Below are positions 24,701-33,144 of a stretch of DNA of 64,000 nt, piece after piece. The translations under genes were made by a program, and so were the position numbers. Position 1 is the stretch's first letter, and each line of letters begins with the position of its first letter. Under the pieces are notes generated by a model that was not told where the DNA came from, ran no database searches, and saw only the letters and a list, made by a program, of their open reading frames with translations. This DNA is from Pantanalinema sp. (GTDB lineage: Bacteria > Cyanobacteriota > Sericytochromatia > S15B-MN24 > UBA4093), in NCBI GenBank assembly GCA_036704125.1, contig DATNQI010000085.1:1-64000 (forward strand). Direction: 5' to 3'.

Positions 24701-26942
24701 CAACGCGTGCGAGGCGAGGCTCCGCCATCACCAGGTCACCCGCGCGCAGGTAGGCGGTCAGGCCCTCGGGGGCGGCGGGAACGTCCAGCAGGCAAATGTC
24801 CGGAATGGCCTCGGGGGAGTGGCCCGAGGTCTCGAGGGTTTGAACTACAGTGGCCTGGACCGCATCAAGGCGAGCGCCCGCCAGGAGGTGAAGGGCCACG
24901 TCGTCGTCCTGCGCGAAGGCCTTCAGGTAGGCTTCGATCATCATCGGCAGCTGTTCTGGGTCGCCCACGGGGACGACGATGTTGAAGCCCCGGCGATCCG
25001 GCAGCTCGATAGTCGCGGCCGGGGGAAGGGCCTGTGCCTGGGTGTGGGTGGCCCGGAAGAGGAGCTGATAGGCGTTGCTCTGTGCGGCCAGGGAGGGGTT
25101 GTCGATCCCGAGGGCGCTCGCCGCTTGCGTGAGGACTTCTCCGGCCAGGGGGTGGGGGACATCGATGGTGCTCGCCTCGAGGACCCTGAGGCCCGACTGG
25201 GCGAGCAGCTGGGCGAAGCTCTGCTGGGTGAAGAAGCGCAGGTGGGTGCGGTCCAGCAGCCCCTCGTCGGCGTAAGTGAACGCGCCGCTCAGGAGCTCGC
25301 CGATGACGGACCAGTGGGCCACGTTCGGCAGGCAGACCAGGACCTCGCCCCCGGGGGCGAGGTGGCGCCGGTGCTTGGCGAGGACCGCACCGGGGTCACG
25401 CAGGTGCTCAAGCACGTCGCCGTAGAGGATGCAATCAAAGTAGCCTTCGGGATACGGAAGGTCGAGGGTCTCCACGTCGCCCTCCACCACGGCGTCGAGA
25501 CGCATCCGGGCTTCAAGGGCGGCCTCGGGGAAGGCCTCGAAGCCAACGACCTCGCGGGTGGGGTTCTGCTCCTTGAGCCACGCGCCCAGGTAGCCGGCCG
25601 CACAGCCGACCTCCAGGATGCGTTTGGCGCCAGGCGGGACCATGGTGGCGAGGCGCTGGTTGATGCGGCCGTAATAGCCGCCCTCGGGAACCCTCGGGGT
25701 CATTCGGGTACCTTCCTCCATCATGCGTTCGATGAACGCCACTGTACGCTCGGTGGCGTGCCCGTCGTTGCGGTAATTGAAGTGTTCGGCGGTCTGCGCG
25801 CGGCATGCTTCGAGGCTGGCACGGAAGCCTTCATCCATGAGGCAGGCGCGCAGGGCCTCGGCGATGGCGTCCGCGGCAGGGGGGCACGTCGCTACGCCCG
25901 GGTAGGGGGCATAGCCCGAGCGGGTGCCGGTTCCAGGTTGCTGCCATGCGATGGACAGGCCGTGCTTCCCGGCCAGGAGAGCCTCGGTCTGAAACGTGGA
26001 ATCGAGACCCACCACCAGGTCGCAGGCACCGAGGAACCAATCGCGAGGTGCGTCGGGAACGGAGATCGCGATCCCGACCTCGTCGGCCAGTCGCTGATGC
26101 CAGGCGGGACCGAAGTCACCGAGGGCTCTGTGGCCGGGGTGAGGGCGCACCACGATCTGGGGCTGCGCGTCCGCAAACAGCAAGACCCCTCGCAGGAACT
26201 CCCGGAAGCCCTCTTCTAGAAGTCCCGGCAGGTCGAAGGTGGTGAGGGTGTGGGGCCAGCTACCCGAGAAGCCCACCACGAGGCGCTCGGGGGCCAGGCC
26301 AAGCCGGGCGCAGGCCGCTGCGCGCTCTGGAAGCGACTGCCGGTAGAGCTCGTCCCATGCCGGGCGCCCCAGCAACGCGATCTGCTGCGGCTGGTTTTTG
26401 GCGTTCAGTAGGAAAGTGTCCCGCGTATAGGCGCCTTCCGCCCCTACCCAGGTGGTCCGGATGAGGTCGTGGAAGTCCCCCAGGGGAAAGGGGGCCAGCG
26501 AGAGGCCGTGGGGCAGGTGAAGCGTCGCGATGGCGTGGCGTTCCGCCTCGGCGACCAGCAGCCTCAGATTGGGGGCGACGTCGTTGTGGACGACGACGGC
26601 GCCCAGGGGATGGTCGCGATGAAGCAGAGCGAAGGCTCGGGCGATGACCTGAAAGTTCAGGGTGTTCTGCAGCACGAGCGGCCCGAGACGATCCGCCACC
26701 TGGGGGGTCCAGTCGCGGCCGGAGAGGTGGAAGGAACGCGCGGGAAAGATGCCCTGGAAGGTCTCGTCCCAGCCGGCGGCCTGGGCCTGGAGTGCCGGTT
26801 GAAGCTGGGTGCGGGCCGCCGCCATGTACTGCGTGAAGGTGGGGGCGCCGAATACGACTACGTGGTGGCCCCGGTCTCGCAGGGCCTGGATGAGACCCTC
26901 GTGTCCGGAGTGAGGGGTAATCAGGATCGCGCGCGAACTCAT
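21765..26942 (-). CDS. Giant modular glycosyltransferase/methyltransferase
   Basis: This protein has 1725 residues. Domains in order: a GT-B-like region (about 1-415, with HLPHG, RPHPGH and a D-S-T-F-Q-T-E-A-L-L segment like CDP-glycerol or nonulosonate transferases); a class I SAM methyltransferase (about 430-640, ILEVGCAAGYLG); an unknown module of about 240 residues (648-890); GT2 domain A (about 908-1150, VVVSYNSQRTLDDC, NPDTVV); GT2 domain B (about 1185-1430, VVLTYNQLEVTRLC, NNDTVV); and a second copy of the unknown module (about 1468-1715). The ATG overlaps the upstream stop as ATGA. It could build most of a linear glycan by itself. The acceptor, a flagellin glycan or a polysaccharide, is not shown. 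Confidence 0.85.
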   Translation of the reverse strand: MSSRAILITPHSGHEGLIQALRDRGHHVVVFGAPTFTQYMAAARTQLQPALQAQAAGWDETFQGIFPARSFHLSGRDWTPQVADRLGPLVLQNTLNFQVIARAFALLHRDHPLGAVVVHNDVAPNLRLLVAEAERHAIATLHLPHGLSLAPFPLGDFHDLIRTTWVGAEGAYTRDTFLLNAKNQPQQIALLGRPAWDELYRQSLPERAAACARLGLAPERLVVGFSGSWPHTLTTFDLPGLLEEGFREFLRGVLLFADAQPQIVVRPHPGHRALGDFGPAWHQRLADEVGIAISVPDAPRDWFLGACDLVVGLDSTFQTEALLAGKHGLSIAWQQPGTGTRSGYAPYPGVATCPPAADAIAEALRACLMDEGFRASLEACRAQTAEHFNYRNDGHATERTVAFIERMMEEGTRMTPRVPEGGYYGRINQRLATMVPPGAKRILEVGCAAGYLGAWLKEQNPTREVVGFEAFPEAALEARMRLDAVVEGDVETLDLPYPEGYFDCILYGDVLEHLRDPGAVLAKHRRHLAPGGEVLVCLPNVAHWSVIGELLSGAFTYADEGLLDRTHLRFFTQQSFAQLLAQSGLRVLEASTIDVPHPLAGEVLTQAASALGIDNPSLAAQSNAYQLLFRATHTQAQALPPAATIELPDRRGFNIVVPVGDPEQLPMMIEAYLKAFAQDDDVALHLLAGARLDAVQATVVQTLETSGHSPEAIPDICLLDVPAAPEGLTAYLRAGDLVMAEPRLARVARDMGLPALSRPEPETLRAAVSAIGDTPWAERPLPMTEKHRERWLATCGDDWQQPLEAFLAAVNPDQEVALLLRVAPGTAEANQDRIATWLQAKGHDIEAIPDVILLDAPATSEMAIFRLATAWLDDGTAVSRARAEALDLRILPPTPAALSKAAGTPVIPGSCSLVVVSYNSQRTLDDCLTHALRTMAPDDELIVVDNASQDGTAGWLQAQAERDPRLRIVLSPSNLGFSAGSNAGLRIGKGEFSILLNPDTVVTPGWLERLRSRCEDPAVGAVGPTSDYVAGLQKIQRYLPPALPSAITPETLAMILAGVNLDGTVETKLLIGFCMMIPRRVLDRVGLLDEELFLGNDDLDLSWRLRDAGYRLVVAADAFVHHVGQVSFKTEPSDRTKRLVQESTDALARKLVRHYGPGRVPSADDLWGMSWFDPTPGILEGEAAQPVASIVVLTYNQLEVTRLCVESLFRHTRDFELIVVDNASADGTVGYLQHLAAQHPNVKLLLNDRNRGFAGGCNQGIAVAQGRHVVLLNNDTVVSEGWLDGMIAAAEAPGIGLVGPRTNCITGPQQVDGVGYDQRSLAGFEAYASDWRRRHGGEVLSIQRIIGFCMLIRREVIERLGGLDMRFGRGNFEDDDYCLRAQVAGFGIALANDVFIHHFGSVTFKGQKIDYRQAMEENWGKFKRKWLLPEAQPMERGYSLSDALALPFDPRIHTEPVFSPEAAPTDLPDRAAFNVVLAAPDEALLAATLEAYLEAFAPGAETCLHVLTGPEGTAVQEEVVAQLARLNLDPANIPDISLLEAPVIPLELPRYLAAADLVLGPADVAQGARDMGRPAFEAPTAELLRVARERFKALNWNEEAPLLEARAKERWLCATDWKEGLAAFLAAESEPHRSLLVPVKPGKAEGTLEAIAEWLSVRGLDPEAIPDVLLLEQVGTSGVGLVRAATVWVDSQDLVARAIALALGLRVASPAGIRQDPPAPARKDA

Positions 26943-27556
26943 GGCAGCAGGTTCCCCACAAGTGGCTTGAGGGCGAGGGTCAGCTGGTTCAGCACCTCGT
27001 ACTCCAAGAGCGGCGGTAGCGGCATCCCTTGATGCTGGATCGCACGAGCCTGCGGGGTCTGAGCCCAGGAGCGCGCCCAGCGCCATGCGACCTGGTCGAG
27101 GACCCGCGCTTGTGCGTGCGGCTGGAGCATCCCAAGGAAATCCACGGCAAAGGGCAGGCGCGGCCCGATCCGATCGTTGAGGGTGGCGAGCAACTCGACG
27201 GCGCCCGGCGGTTCGAGGTGCGTGTGCAGGTCGGTGACGAAGGCTTCGTAGGCGGGCCCCAGCAGGGCCTGGAGCTTGGCGGCGTCGAGGTCGACCCCGG
27301 CGCGCAGGGCGGCCTGCAGTGGTCCGTGAGCCCTGCATGCAGTCTCCAGGAAATCCCAGAGCCTCGCGGCTGCGGGATCCCGCAGTGCGCTAACCAGCTC
27401 GATGCGGGCAGCTTCATCAAGGGCAAGCGTCGGCGCCAGGCGGGATATTCTCGCTTCGGCCGCTTCCACGGGGAGCGGCAAGCCCGGGGGAGCGACGTAG
27501 CGATCGTCCCAGACTCGCGCTTGCCAAGGGGGGCGAGGGGTGGGCCGGGCGTCCAT
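26939..27556 (-). CDS. Uncharacterised protein, first gene of the leftward glycosyltransferase operon
   Basis: I do not recognise this 205-residue protein. It is helical, Pro/Ala/Leu-rich, with several tryptophans and no signal peptide or membrane segment. The ATG at 27556 is chosen over a TTG 3 bp upstream; AGAGGA precedes it. Its stop overlaps the start of the giant glycosyltransferase gene (ATGA), so a partner or scaffold role for that enzyme is a reasonable guess. Nothing in the sequence identifies a catalytic activity. Confidence 0.65.
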   Translation of the reverse strand: MDARPTPRPPWQARVWDDRYVAPPGLPLPVEAAEARISRLAPTLALDEAARIELVSALRDPAAARLWDFLETACRAHGPLQAALRAGVDLDAAKLQALLGPAYEAFVTDLHTHLEPPGAVELLATLNDRIGPRLPFAVDFLGMLQPHAQARVLDQVAWRWARSWAQTPQARAIQHQGMPLPPLLEYEVLNQLTLALKPLVGNLLP

Positions 27557-27784
27557 CAAAAGCAGTCCTCTTCATTGCGAGCTCGCGAGTTCTCCTCGGA
27601 TTGTTTACCCACTCGCGCCTCGATTGTATTGGAGCAAGCGGCTTTCGGTCATGGCGCGGGGCAGGGGAGGCGTGTTAGACGTCCCTCGATGCAGGGTATT
27701 TTGCTGGTGGATTTGTGCCTGTGGAGCGCCGGCCTTGCTTGCTGGCGAATACCCGCATGGTTAGAGGAACGAGGCGGTAATAGG
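27557..27784. promoter_or_regulatory. Divergent promoter region between the glycosyltransferase and Pse operons
   Basis: This 228-bp gap is visibly richer in A and T than its surroundings. Leftward, ATGACC and TACAAT are 18 bp apart (around 27624-27655). Rightward, TTGTTT (27601-27606) is 18 bp from TGTATT (27625-27630). Both are imperfect. No sigma-28-type site was found. Confidence 0.4.
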
Positions 27785-28795
27785 TTGCTTAAAGGTAGCT
27801 CGATTCTGGTGACGGGGGGGACCGGGTCCTTCGGAAAGCGATTTATTCGAACGATCCTGGAGCGGTATCCGGATATCACCCGCCTGGTCGTTTTTTCGCG
27901 TGACGAGCTCAAGCAGTTCGAAATGGCGCAAGATTTCTCCGCCGCTCGCTTTCCCCAGATCCGCTACTTCATCGGAGACGTTCGTGACAAGGACCGCCTC
28001 CTGCGCGCCATGGAGGGGATCGACGTCGTGGTCCATGCCGCAGCCCTGAAGCAGGTCCCTGCGGCCGAGTACAACCCTTTCGAGTGCATCAAGACCAACG
28101 TGCTCGGGGCGCAGAACGTGATCGAGGCCGCCTTCGATGCCGGGGTCAAGCGGGTGGTCGCCCTCAGCACCGACAAGGCGGCCGGCCCCATCAACCTGTA
28201 CGGGGCTACCAAGCTCTGCTCCGACAAGCTCTTCGTCGCCGCCAACAACATGAGGGGCAAGCGGGACATCCGGCTCTCGGTCGTGCGCTACGGCAACGTC
28301 ATGGGTAGCCGCGGCAGCGTCATCCCCTTCTTCCTGCAGAAGCGTCATGAGGGGGGGCTGCCGATCACCGATTCGCGAATGACTCGGTTCAATATCACCC
28401 TCGACGAGGGGGTCCAGATGGTTCTGGACGCGCTCGATCGCATGTGGGGCGGCGAGATCTTTGTACCCAAGATCCCGAGCTACCGCGTCGTCGACGTGGC
28501 CGAGGCGATCGCCCCGAGTGCCAGGCGCGAGATCGTGGGCATTCGACCGGGTGAGAAGCTCCACGAGGAGATGATCACCGAGACCGACGCCATCTCCACC
28601 CTGGAGTGCAAGGACTACTTCGTGATGCTGCCCTCCATGCGGCTGTGGGACGTCGAGGAGTTCAAGCGAGCCTTCGACGCGCGTCCCTGCCCGGATGGCT
28701 TCAAGTACAACAGCGGCACCAACACCGACTGGCTGAGCGTCGAGCAGATTCGCGCCCTGATCAAGCAGCACGTCGACCCGGCCTTTTCGGTCTAG
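27785..28795 (+). CDS. pseB: UDP-GlcNAc 4,6-dehydratase (inverting), PseB
   Basis: An extended SDR of 336 residues that converts UDP-GlcNAc to UDP-2-acetamido-2,6-dideoxy-L-arabino-hexos-4-ulose, the first step to pseudaminic acid. The NAD(P) motif GGTGSFGK is near residues 10-18, STDKAA follows and the active-site YxxxK is Y139-K143. The TTG at 27785 is chosen because the protein then starts MLKGSSILVTGG, matching known PseB proteins, with GAGGCGG upstream. The reading frame is open further upstream but without family similarity. It is the first gene of the rightward Pse operon. Confidence 0.93.
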   Translation: MLKGSSILVTGGTGSFGKRFIRTILERYPDITRLVVFSRDELKQFEMAQDFSAARFPQIRYFIGDVRDKDRLLRAMEGIDVVVHAAALKQVPAAEYNPFECIKTNVLGAQNVIEAAFDAGVKRVVALSTDKAAGPINLYGATKLCSDKLFVAANNMRGKRDIRLSVVRYGNVMGSRGSVIPFFLQKRHEGGLPITDSRMTRFNITLDEGVQMVLDALDRMWGGEIFVPKIPSYRVVDVAEAIAPSARREIVGIRPGEKLHEEMITETDAISTLECKDYFVMLPSMRLWDVEEFKRAFDARPCPDGFKYNSGTNTDWLSVEQIRALIKQHVDPAFSV

Positions 28796-28806
28796 AGGAG
28801 GGCCTC

Positions 28807-29970
28807 ATGTCCGCATCCATTCCCTATGGCCGCCAGTGGATCTCCGAGCAGGACATCGCGGCGGTCGTCGAGGCCTTGCGATCCGACTGGCTCACCCAGG
28901 GCCCCCTGGTTGCGCGCTTCGAGGAAGCCCTCGCCGAGAAGGTCGGCGCCCGCTATGCGGTTGCCGTCGCCAACGGCACCGCGGCGCTGCATCTGGCCGC
29001 CCTTGCCGCGGGCTTCGGCGCGGGGGACGAGGTCATCACCACCCCCAACACCTTCGTCGCCTCGGCCAACTGCGTCCTCTACGCCGGCGCGCGCCCCGTG
29101 CTCGCCGACATCGATCCCCAGACCTACTGCATCGACCCTGTTGCGGTCAGAGCACGCCTGACCCCCGCCACCAGGGGCCTGATTCCCGTTCATTTCGCGG
29201 GCCAGCCTTGCGACATGGCCGCTCTCGGTGCGATCGCCCGGGAGCACGGCCTGACCGTCATCGAGGATGCGGCCCATGCCATCGGGGCCACCTACCAGGT
29301 GGACGGCGTGACGTATCGGGTGGGATCCTGCGCGCACAGCGCCATGACCATCTTCTCCTTCCACCCGGTCAAGCACGTGACCACCGGTGAGGGCGGAGCG
29401 ATCACCACCAACGACCCCGCACTGTACCAGAAGCTCGTCCAGCTCAGGACCCACGGCATCACGCGTAACCCCGAGCGCCTGACCCGCAACGAGGGCCCCT
29501 GGTACTACGAGATGCAGGAGCTGGGCTTCAACTACCGCCTCACCGACTTCCAGTGCGCCCTGGGCCTGCAGCAGCTCAAGCGCCTGGATGACTTCGTCGC
29601 GCGCCGCCGGGCGATCGCCGCTGCCTACGACCAGGCCTTCGGGGCGGAGTCCGAGCTGATCGTTCCCTTCGAGCGGCCCGATGCCTCCTCGTCCTATCAC
29701 CTGTACGTCGTGCAGTTCCGGACCGCGGACCGCCGTAAGGCCTTCGAGCGCTTGCGCGAGCTGGGGCTCGGGGTGAACGTCCACTACATCCCGGTCCACC
29801 TACAGCCGTATTACGCGCGCGAGCTGGGATGCCGCCCGGGGGATTACCCGCAGGCCGAGGCCTATTACGGGCGCGCCGTCTCGCTTCCGATGTATCCCGG
29901 GATGAGCGACGAGGAGGTCGCGCGCGTGATCGCACTGGTGAGGCAGACGGTACGGGAGCTTGCGGCATGA
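28807..29970 (+). CDS. pseC: UDP-4-keto-sugar aminotransferase, PseC
   Basis: A 387-residue PLP enzyme of the DegT/DnrJ/EryC1 family. It transfers an amino group to C4 of the PseB product, giving UDP-4-amino-4,6-dideoxy-AltNAc. The start (IPYGRQWISEQDIAAV) is typical of PseC; the PLP lysine is K189 in FHPVKHVTTGEGG. AGAGGAGG precedes the ATG. The next gene overlaps its stop as ATGA. In the standard pathway its product goes to the acetyltransferase PseH, which is not present here. Confidence 0.94.
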   Translation: MSASIPYGRQWISEQDIAAVVEALRSDWLTQGPLVARFEEALAEKVGARYAVAVANGTAALHLAALAAGFGAGDEVITTPNTFVASANCVLYAGARPVLADIDPQTYCIDPVAVRARLTPATRGLIPVHFAGQPCDMAALGAIAREHGLTVIEDAAHAIGATYQVDGVTYRVGSCAHSAMTIFSFHPVKHVTTGEGGAITTNDPALYQKLVQLRTHGITRNPERLTRNEGPWYYEMQELGFNYRLTDFQCALGLQQLKRLDDFVARRRAIAAAYDQAFGAESELIVPFERPDASSSYHLYVVQFRTADRRKAFERLRELGLGVNVHYIPVHLQPYYARELGCRPGDYPQAEAYYGRAVSLPMYPGMSDEEVARVIALVRQTVRELAA

Positions 29971-30719
29971 GGACGGTTGCGATCATCCAGGCCCGAATGG
30001 GGTCTTCCCGGTTGCCGGGCAAGATTCTGATGCCGCTCGGGGATCGGACCGTCCTGGAGCACGTGGTGGCGCGAACCCGGGCATGCCCTTTGATCGACGA
30101 GGTGGTCGTCGCGACGACGCAAGGGCCGCAAGACGATGTCCTTCTCCCGGTGCTCGAGCGCCTGGGCGTGCCGTGTTTTCGCGGAAGCGAGGGCGACGTC
30201 CTGGAGCGTTACTATCAGGCGGCACTGCAGCAGCGTGCCGACGTGGTGGTCCGGGTCACCTCCGATTGTCCGTTGCTCGATCCTCAAGTGCTGACGCGCT
30301 TGCTGGAGGCCTTCTTCGTCGCACGTGCGGGCGAGACCCCATGCGACTACCTGAGCAACACGCTCACCCGAACCTTTCCGCGCGGCCTGGACGCCGAGGT
30401 CTTCAGCTTCGAGGCCCTCGCGCAGGCGCATGCCGAGGCGCGCGAGCCATACGAGCGCGAGCACGTGACGCCCTTCCTCTACTTCCATCCGGATCGCTTC
30501 GCCCTCAACGACTTCAGGGATGACGCCGACGCCTCGGGTCACCGCTGGACCCTGGACACGATCGACGACTACCGGCTGATCGAGGCGCTTTACGCCGCGC
30601 TCTACCGACCGAACGAGCTCTTCTCGACCCGGGAGGCGCTTTCCTATCTGGATCGCCACCCACAGCTGGTTCAGCTCAACGCCCACGTCGAGCAGAAGAA
30701 GATCCAGGAGGGCGCATGA
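29967..30719 (+). CDS. pseF: SpsF/PseF-type cytidylyltransferase (CMP-nonulosonate synthetase)
   Basis: The 250-residue protein starts IIQARMGSSRLPGKILMPLG, the nucleotide-binding signature of the SpsF/NeuA-like cytidylyltransferases, with DCPLLDP as a second motif. It is expected to activate the nonulosonic acid with CTP to CMP-sugar for transfer. It is closer to the SpsF form of the Bacillus spore-coat cluster than to Campylobacter PseF, by my reading. The gene overlaps pseC and the pseG fusion by 4 bp each, showing tight coupling. Confidence 0.88.
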   Translation: MRTVAIIQARMGSSRLPGKILMPLGDRTVLEHVVARTRACPLIDEVVVATTQGPQDDVLLPVLERLGVPCFRGSEGDVLERYYQAALQQRADVVVRVTSDCPLLDPQVLTRLLEAFFVARAGETPCDYLSNTLTRTFPRGLDAEVFSFEALAQAHAEAREPYEREHVTPFLYFHPDRFALNDFRDDADASGHRWTLDTIDDYRLIEALYAALYRPNELFSTREALSYLDRHPQLVQLNAHVEQKKIQEGA

Positions 30720-32467
30720 GGGTCGTGTTCCGGGCCGATGCCTCACAGGAGATCGGCAGCGGGCACGTGGCGCGCTGCCTGGTCATCGCCCGTCTGCTGC
30801 GCGCGCGCGGCGCTCAGGTCTCGTTCCTCTGCCGGGAGCTGCAAGGCCACCTTTGCGACTTCGTCGAGCGGCAGGGCTTCGAGGTGCATCGCCTCCCGCG
30901 GCCCGAGGCGCCTTTGGCACCCGGTTTCGCGCGCCTCGCGCATGCCGCCTGGCTGGGGGTGAGCTGGGAAGAGGATGCGGCGCAAGCGGCGGCCTACCTG
31001 AGCGCGCTCCCGGCTCCTCCCGATTGGCTCGTGGTGGACCACTACGCCCTGGACGCACGCTGGGAAGAGGCCCTGCGCCCCCATTTCAACCGCCTGATGG
31101 TCATCGACGACCTGGCGGATCGCCCTCACGCGTGCGACCTCCTGCTGGACCAGAACCTTCACCCGGGCTTTGAGCACCGCTACGAGGCCCTGGTGCCGGC
31201 GGGATGCCGCCTTTTGCTGGGATCGCGCTTCGCGCTGTTGCGGCCCGAGTTCGCCTGGGCGCGCCGGGATCTGCGCCTGCGGAGCGGCGCGCTATCGCGT
31301 CTTCTCGTCTTCTATGGCGGGAGCGATCCGACCAACGAGACCCTCAAGGCCCTCCGGGCCCTGCGCTCGCTCGCGGATCCCGCGTGGCGCATCGACGTGG
31401 TGCTTGGAGCGGCTAACCCTCATCGAGAGGCGATCGAGGCATTCTGCCGCGACTGGCCGCAGGTGGCCCTGCATACGCAGGTGGACCGGATGGCCGAGTT
31501 GATGGCTTCGGCGGACCTTGCGCTGGGAGCGGGGGGCGTGACGACCTGGGAGCGCGCTGCCCTGGGCTTGCCTTGCGTGGCCTCGGCCATCGCCTACAAC
31601 CAGGAGTCGATCCTGAGGGGGGCGGCAGAGGCCGGTATCCTCTTCAACCTCGGGAAGGTCGAGGACGTCACCGAAGAGGCGATCGCCGCGGCGATCGAGA
31701 ACCTGGCGGCGGATCCCGCTGCCCTGCAGGCGATGGGGGAGGCCGGCCGCGCGCGGGTCGACGAGTGGGGGGCCTTCCGGGTTCTGGCTGAACTGGGTGC
31801 CGCCTCGTATCGCATCACCGTGGTCTCGGATGCGTCCAGCTGGATCAACGCCCACGTGCCGGAGTTCGTCCGGATGCTGGAGGCCCAGGGTCACCACGTG
31901 AGCTGGGTGCACGAGGTCGCCCGGATCCCGGCGGGGGATTTCGTCTTCTACTGGGGATGCGGCCAGATCGTCTCGGCCGAGGTTTTGGCGCGCAATCGCC
32001 ACAACCTGGTGATCCACGAGAGCGCCCTGCCTCACGGCAAGGGCTGGTCGCCCCTGACCTGGCAGATCCTCGAGGGCCGCGCAGAGGTCCCCGTGACCCT
32101 GTTCGAGGCGATGCCCGCGGTCGACAGCGGCCCGATCTATCTCCGAGGGACCATGCGTTTTCGGGGGACCGAGCTGGTGGACGAGCTGCGCGCGATCCAG
32201 GCCCAGGAAACCCTGCGTCTCTCTCTTGCTTTCATCGAGGGTTACCCCGAGGTGGTGCACCAGGCGAGCCCTCAGCTGGGCGACGCCACCTATTATCCAC
32301 GGCGCACCCGGGAGGACAGCCGCCTCGATCCCGAGCGTTCGCTCGCGGATCAGATGAACCTGTTGCGGGTGGTCGACAATGAGCGCTACCCCGCTTTCTT
32401 CGACTGGGGCGGGGAGCGCTACGTGCTTGCCGTCCACAAGGCGGATGCCCCGCAGAAAGGCGCTTGA
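30716..32467 (+). CDS. pseG: PseG hydrolase fused to a formyltransferase domain
   Basis: A 583-residue fusion. Residues 1-360 are PseG, the UDP-sugar hydrolase that frees the 2,4-diamido-altrose: FRADASQEIGSGHVARC with H17, at the position of the catalytic His of Campylobacter PseG, then DDLADRP and GAGGVTTWERAALGLP. Residues 365-583 are a 10-formyl-THF-type formyltransferase domain with H434 in IHESALPHGKGWSPLTW and D470 in VDSGPIY, matching the catalytic His and Asp of Fmt/ArnA enzymes; the partner Asn of the usual NxH motif is Val. The fusion suggests N-formylation of the sugar at this stage (inference). Confidence 0.88.
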   Translation: MRVVFRADASQEIGSGHVARCLVIARLLRARGAQVSFLCRELQGHLCDFVERQGFEVHRLPRPEAPLAPGFARLAHAAWLGVSWEEDAAQAAAYLSALPAPPDWLVVDHYALDARWEEALRPHFNRLMVIDDLADRPHACDLLLDQNLHPGFEHRYEALVPAGCRLLLGSRFALLRPEFAWARRDLRLRSGALSRLLVFYGGSDPTNETLKALRALRSLADPAWRIDVVLGAANPHREAIEAFCRDWPQVALHTQVDRMAELMASADLALGAGGVTTWERAALGLPCVASAIAYNQESILRGAAEAGILFNLGKVEDVTEEAIAAAIENLAADPAALQAMGEAGRARVDEWGAFRVLAELGAASYRITVVSDASSWINAHVPEFVRMLEAQGHHVSWVHEVARIPAGDFVFYWGCGQIVSAEVLARNRHNLVIHESALPHGKGWSPLTWQILEGRAEVPVTLFEAMPAVDSGPIYLRGTMRFRGTELVDELRAIQAQETLRLSLAFIEGYPEVVHQASPQLGDATYYPRRTREDSRLDPERSLADQMNLLRVVDNERYPAFFDWGGERYVLAVHKADAPQKGA

Positions 32468-32469
32468 CC

Positions 32470-33144
32470 ATGCACGTCGTTGCCGCGAGCCGGGTCTGGG
32501 ATCCTGCCATGCTCGAGCGCCTGCGTGAAGCCGCCCAGCAGGACTTCGTCCTCATCGAGCGCAAGGAGGACCTGACGCCCGAGCGCCTTGCCGCCCTCGA
32601 GCCGGGCTACGTCTTCTTCCCTCACTGGTCCTACTTGATCCCGCGCGAGATCCACGAGCGCTTCGAGTGCGTGATCTTCCACATGACCGACGTCCCCTTC
32701 GGCCGGGGGGGGAGCCCTCTCCAGAACCTCATCGCGCGGGGCATCTACGAGACGAAAGTCTCGGCGCTGCGCTGCGAGGCGGGCCTCGATGCCGGGCCCG
32801 TTTACATGAAGCGCCCGCTTTCGCTGCACGGGACGGCCGAGGAGATATACCGTCGCGCCACCCGGGTCATCGAGGGGATGATTGTCGAGATCCTGCGTTC
32901 GCGCCCCGAACCCCGCCCTCAAGAAGGAGAACCGGTCGCCTTCCCGAGGCGCAAGCCCGAGCAGAGCGACCTCTCGGCCCTGCGCGACCTCGAGCAGCTC
33001 TTCGACCACATCCGCATGCTCGACGCCGAGGGCTATCCCAGGGCCTTCCTGGAGACCGAGAATTTCCGCTTCGAGTTCGAGCGCGCGGCGCTCCGTGGGG
33101 AGAGCCTGCTCGCCGACGTTCGCATCACCAGGAGGAAGCAGTGA
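32470..33144 (+). CDS. Second sugar formyltransferase
   Basis: A 224-residue, Fmt-like formyltransferase. H71 in FHMTDVPFGRGGSPLQNLI and D107 in LDAGPVYMK fit the catalytic His and Asp, while the Asn two residues before His is replaced by Ile. It is shorter than Fmt and lacks the tRNA-binding C-domain, so an amino sugar is the expected substrate. The ATG at 32470 is used; a TTG 6 bp upstream is possible. It lies 2 bp after the pseG fusion and overlaps the deacetylase gene. A methionyl-tRNA substrate is unlikely in this context. Confidence 0.82.
   Translation: MHVVAASRVWDPAMLERLREAAQQDFVLIERKEDLTPERLAALEPGYVFFPHWSYLIPREIHERFECVIFHMTDVPFGRGGSPLQNLIARGIYETKVSALRCEAGLDAGPVYMKRPLSLHGTAEEIYRRATRVIEGMIVEILRSRPEPRPQEGEPVAFPRRKPEQSDLSALRDLEQLFDHIRMLDAEGYPRAFLETENFRFEFERAALRGESLLADVRITRRKQ

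Noticed and set aside
32470-33144. Methionyl-tRNA formyltransferase
   Set aside because: It lacks the C-terminal tRNA-binding domain, has Ile in place of the catalytic Asn of NxH and lies within a sugar-biosynthesis operon.
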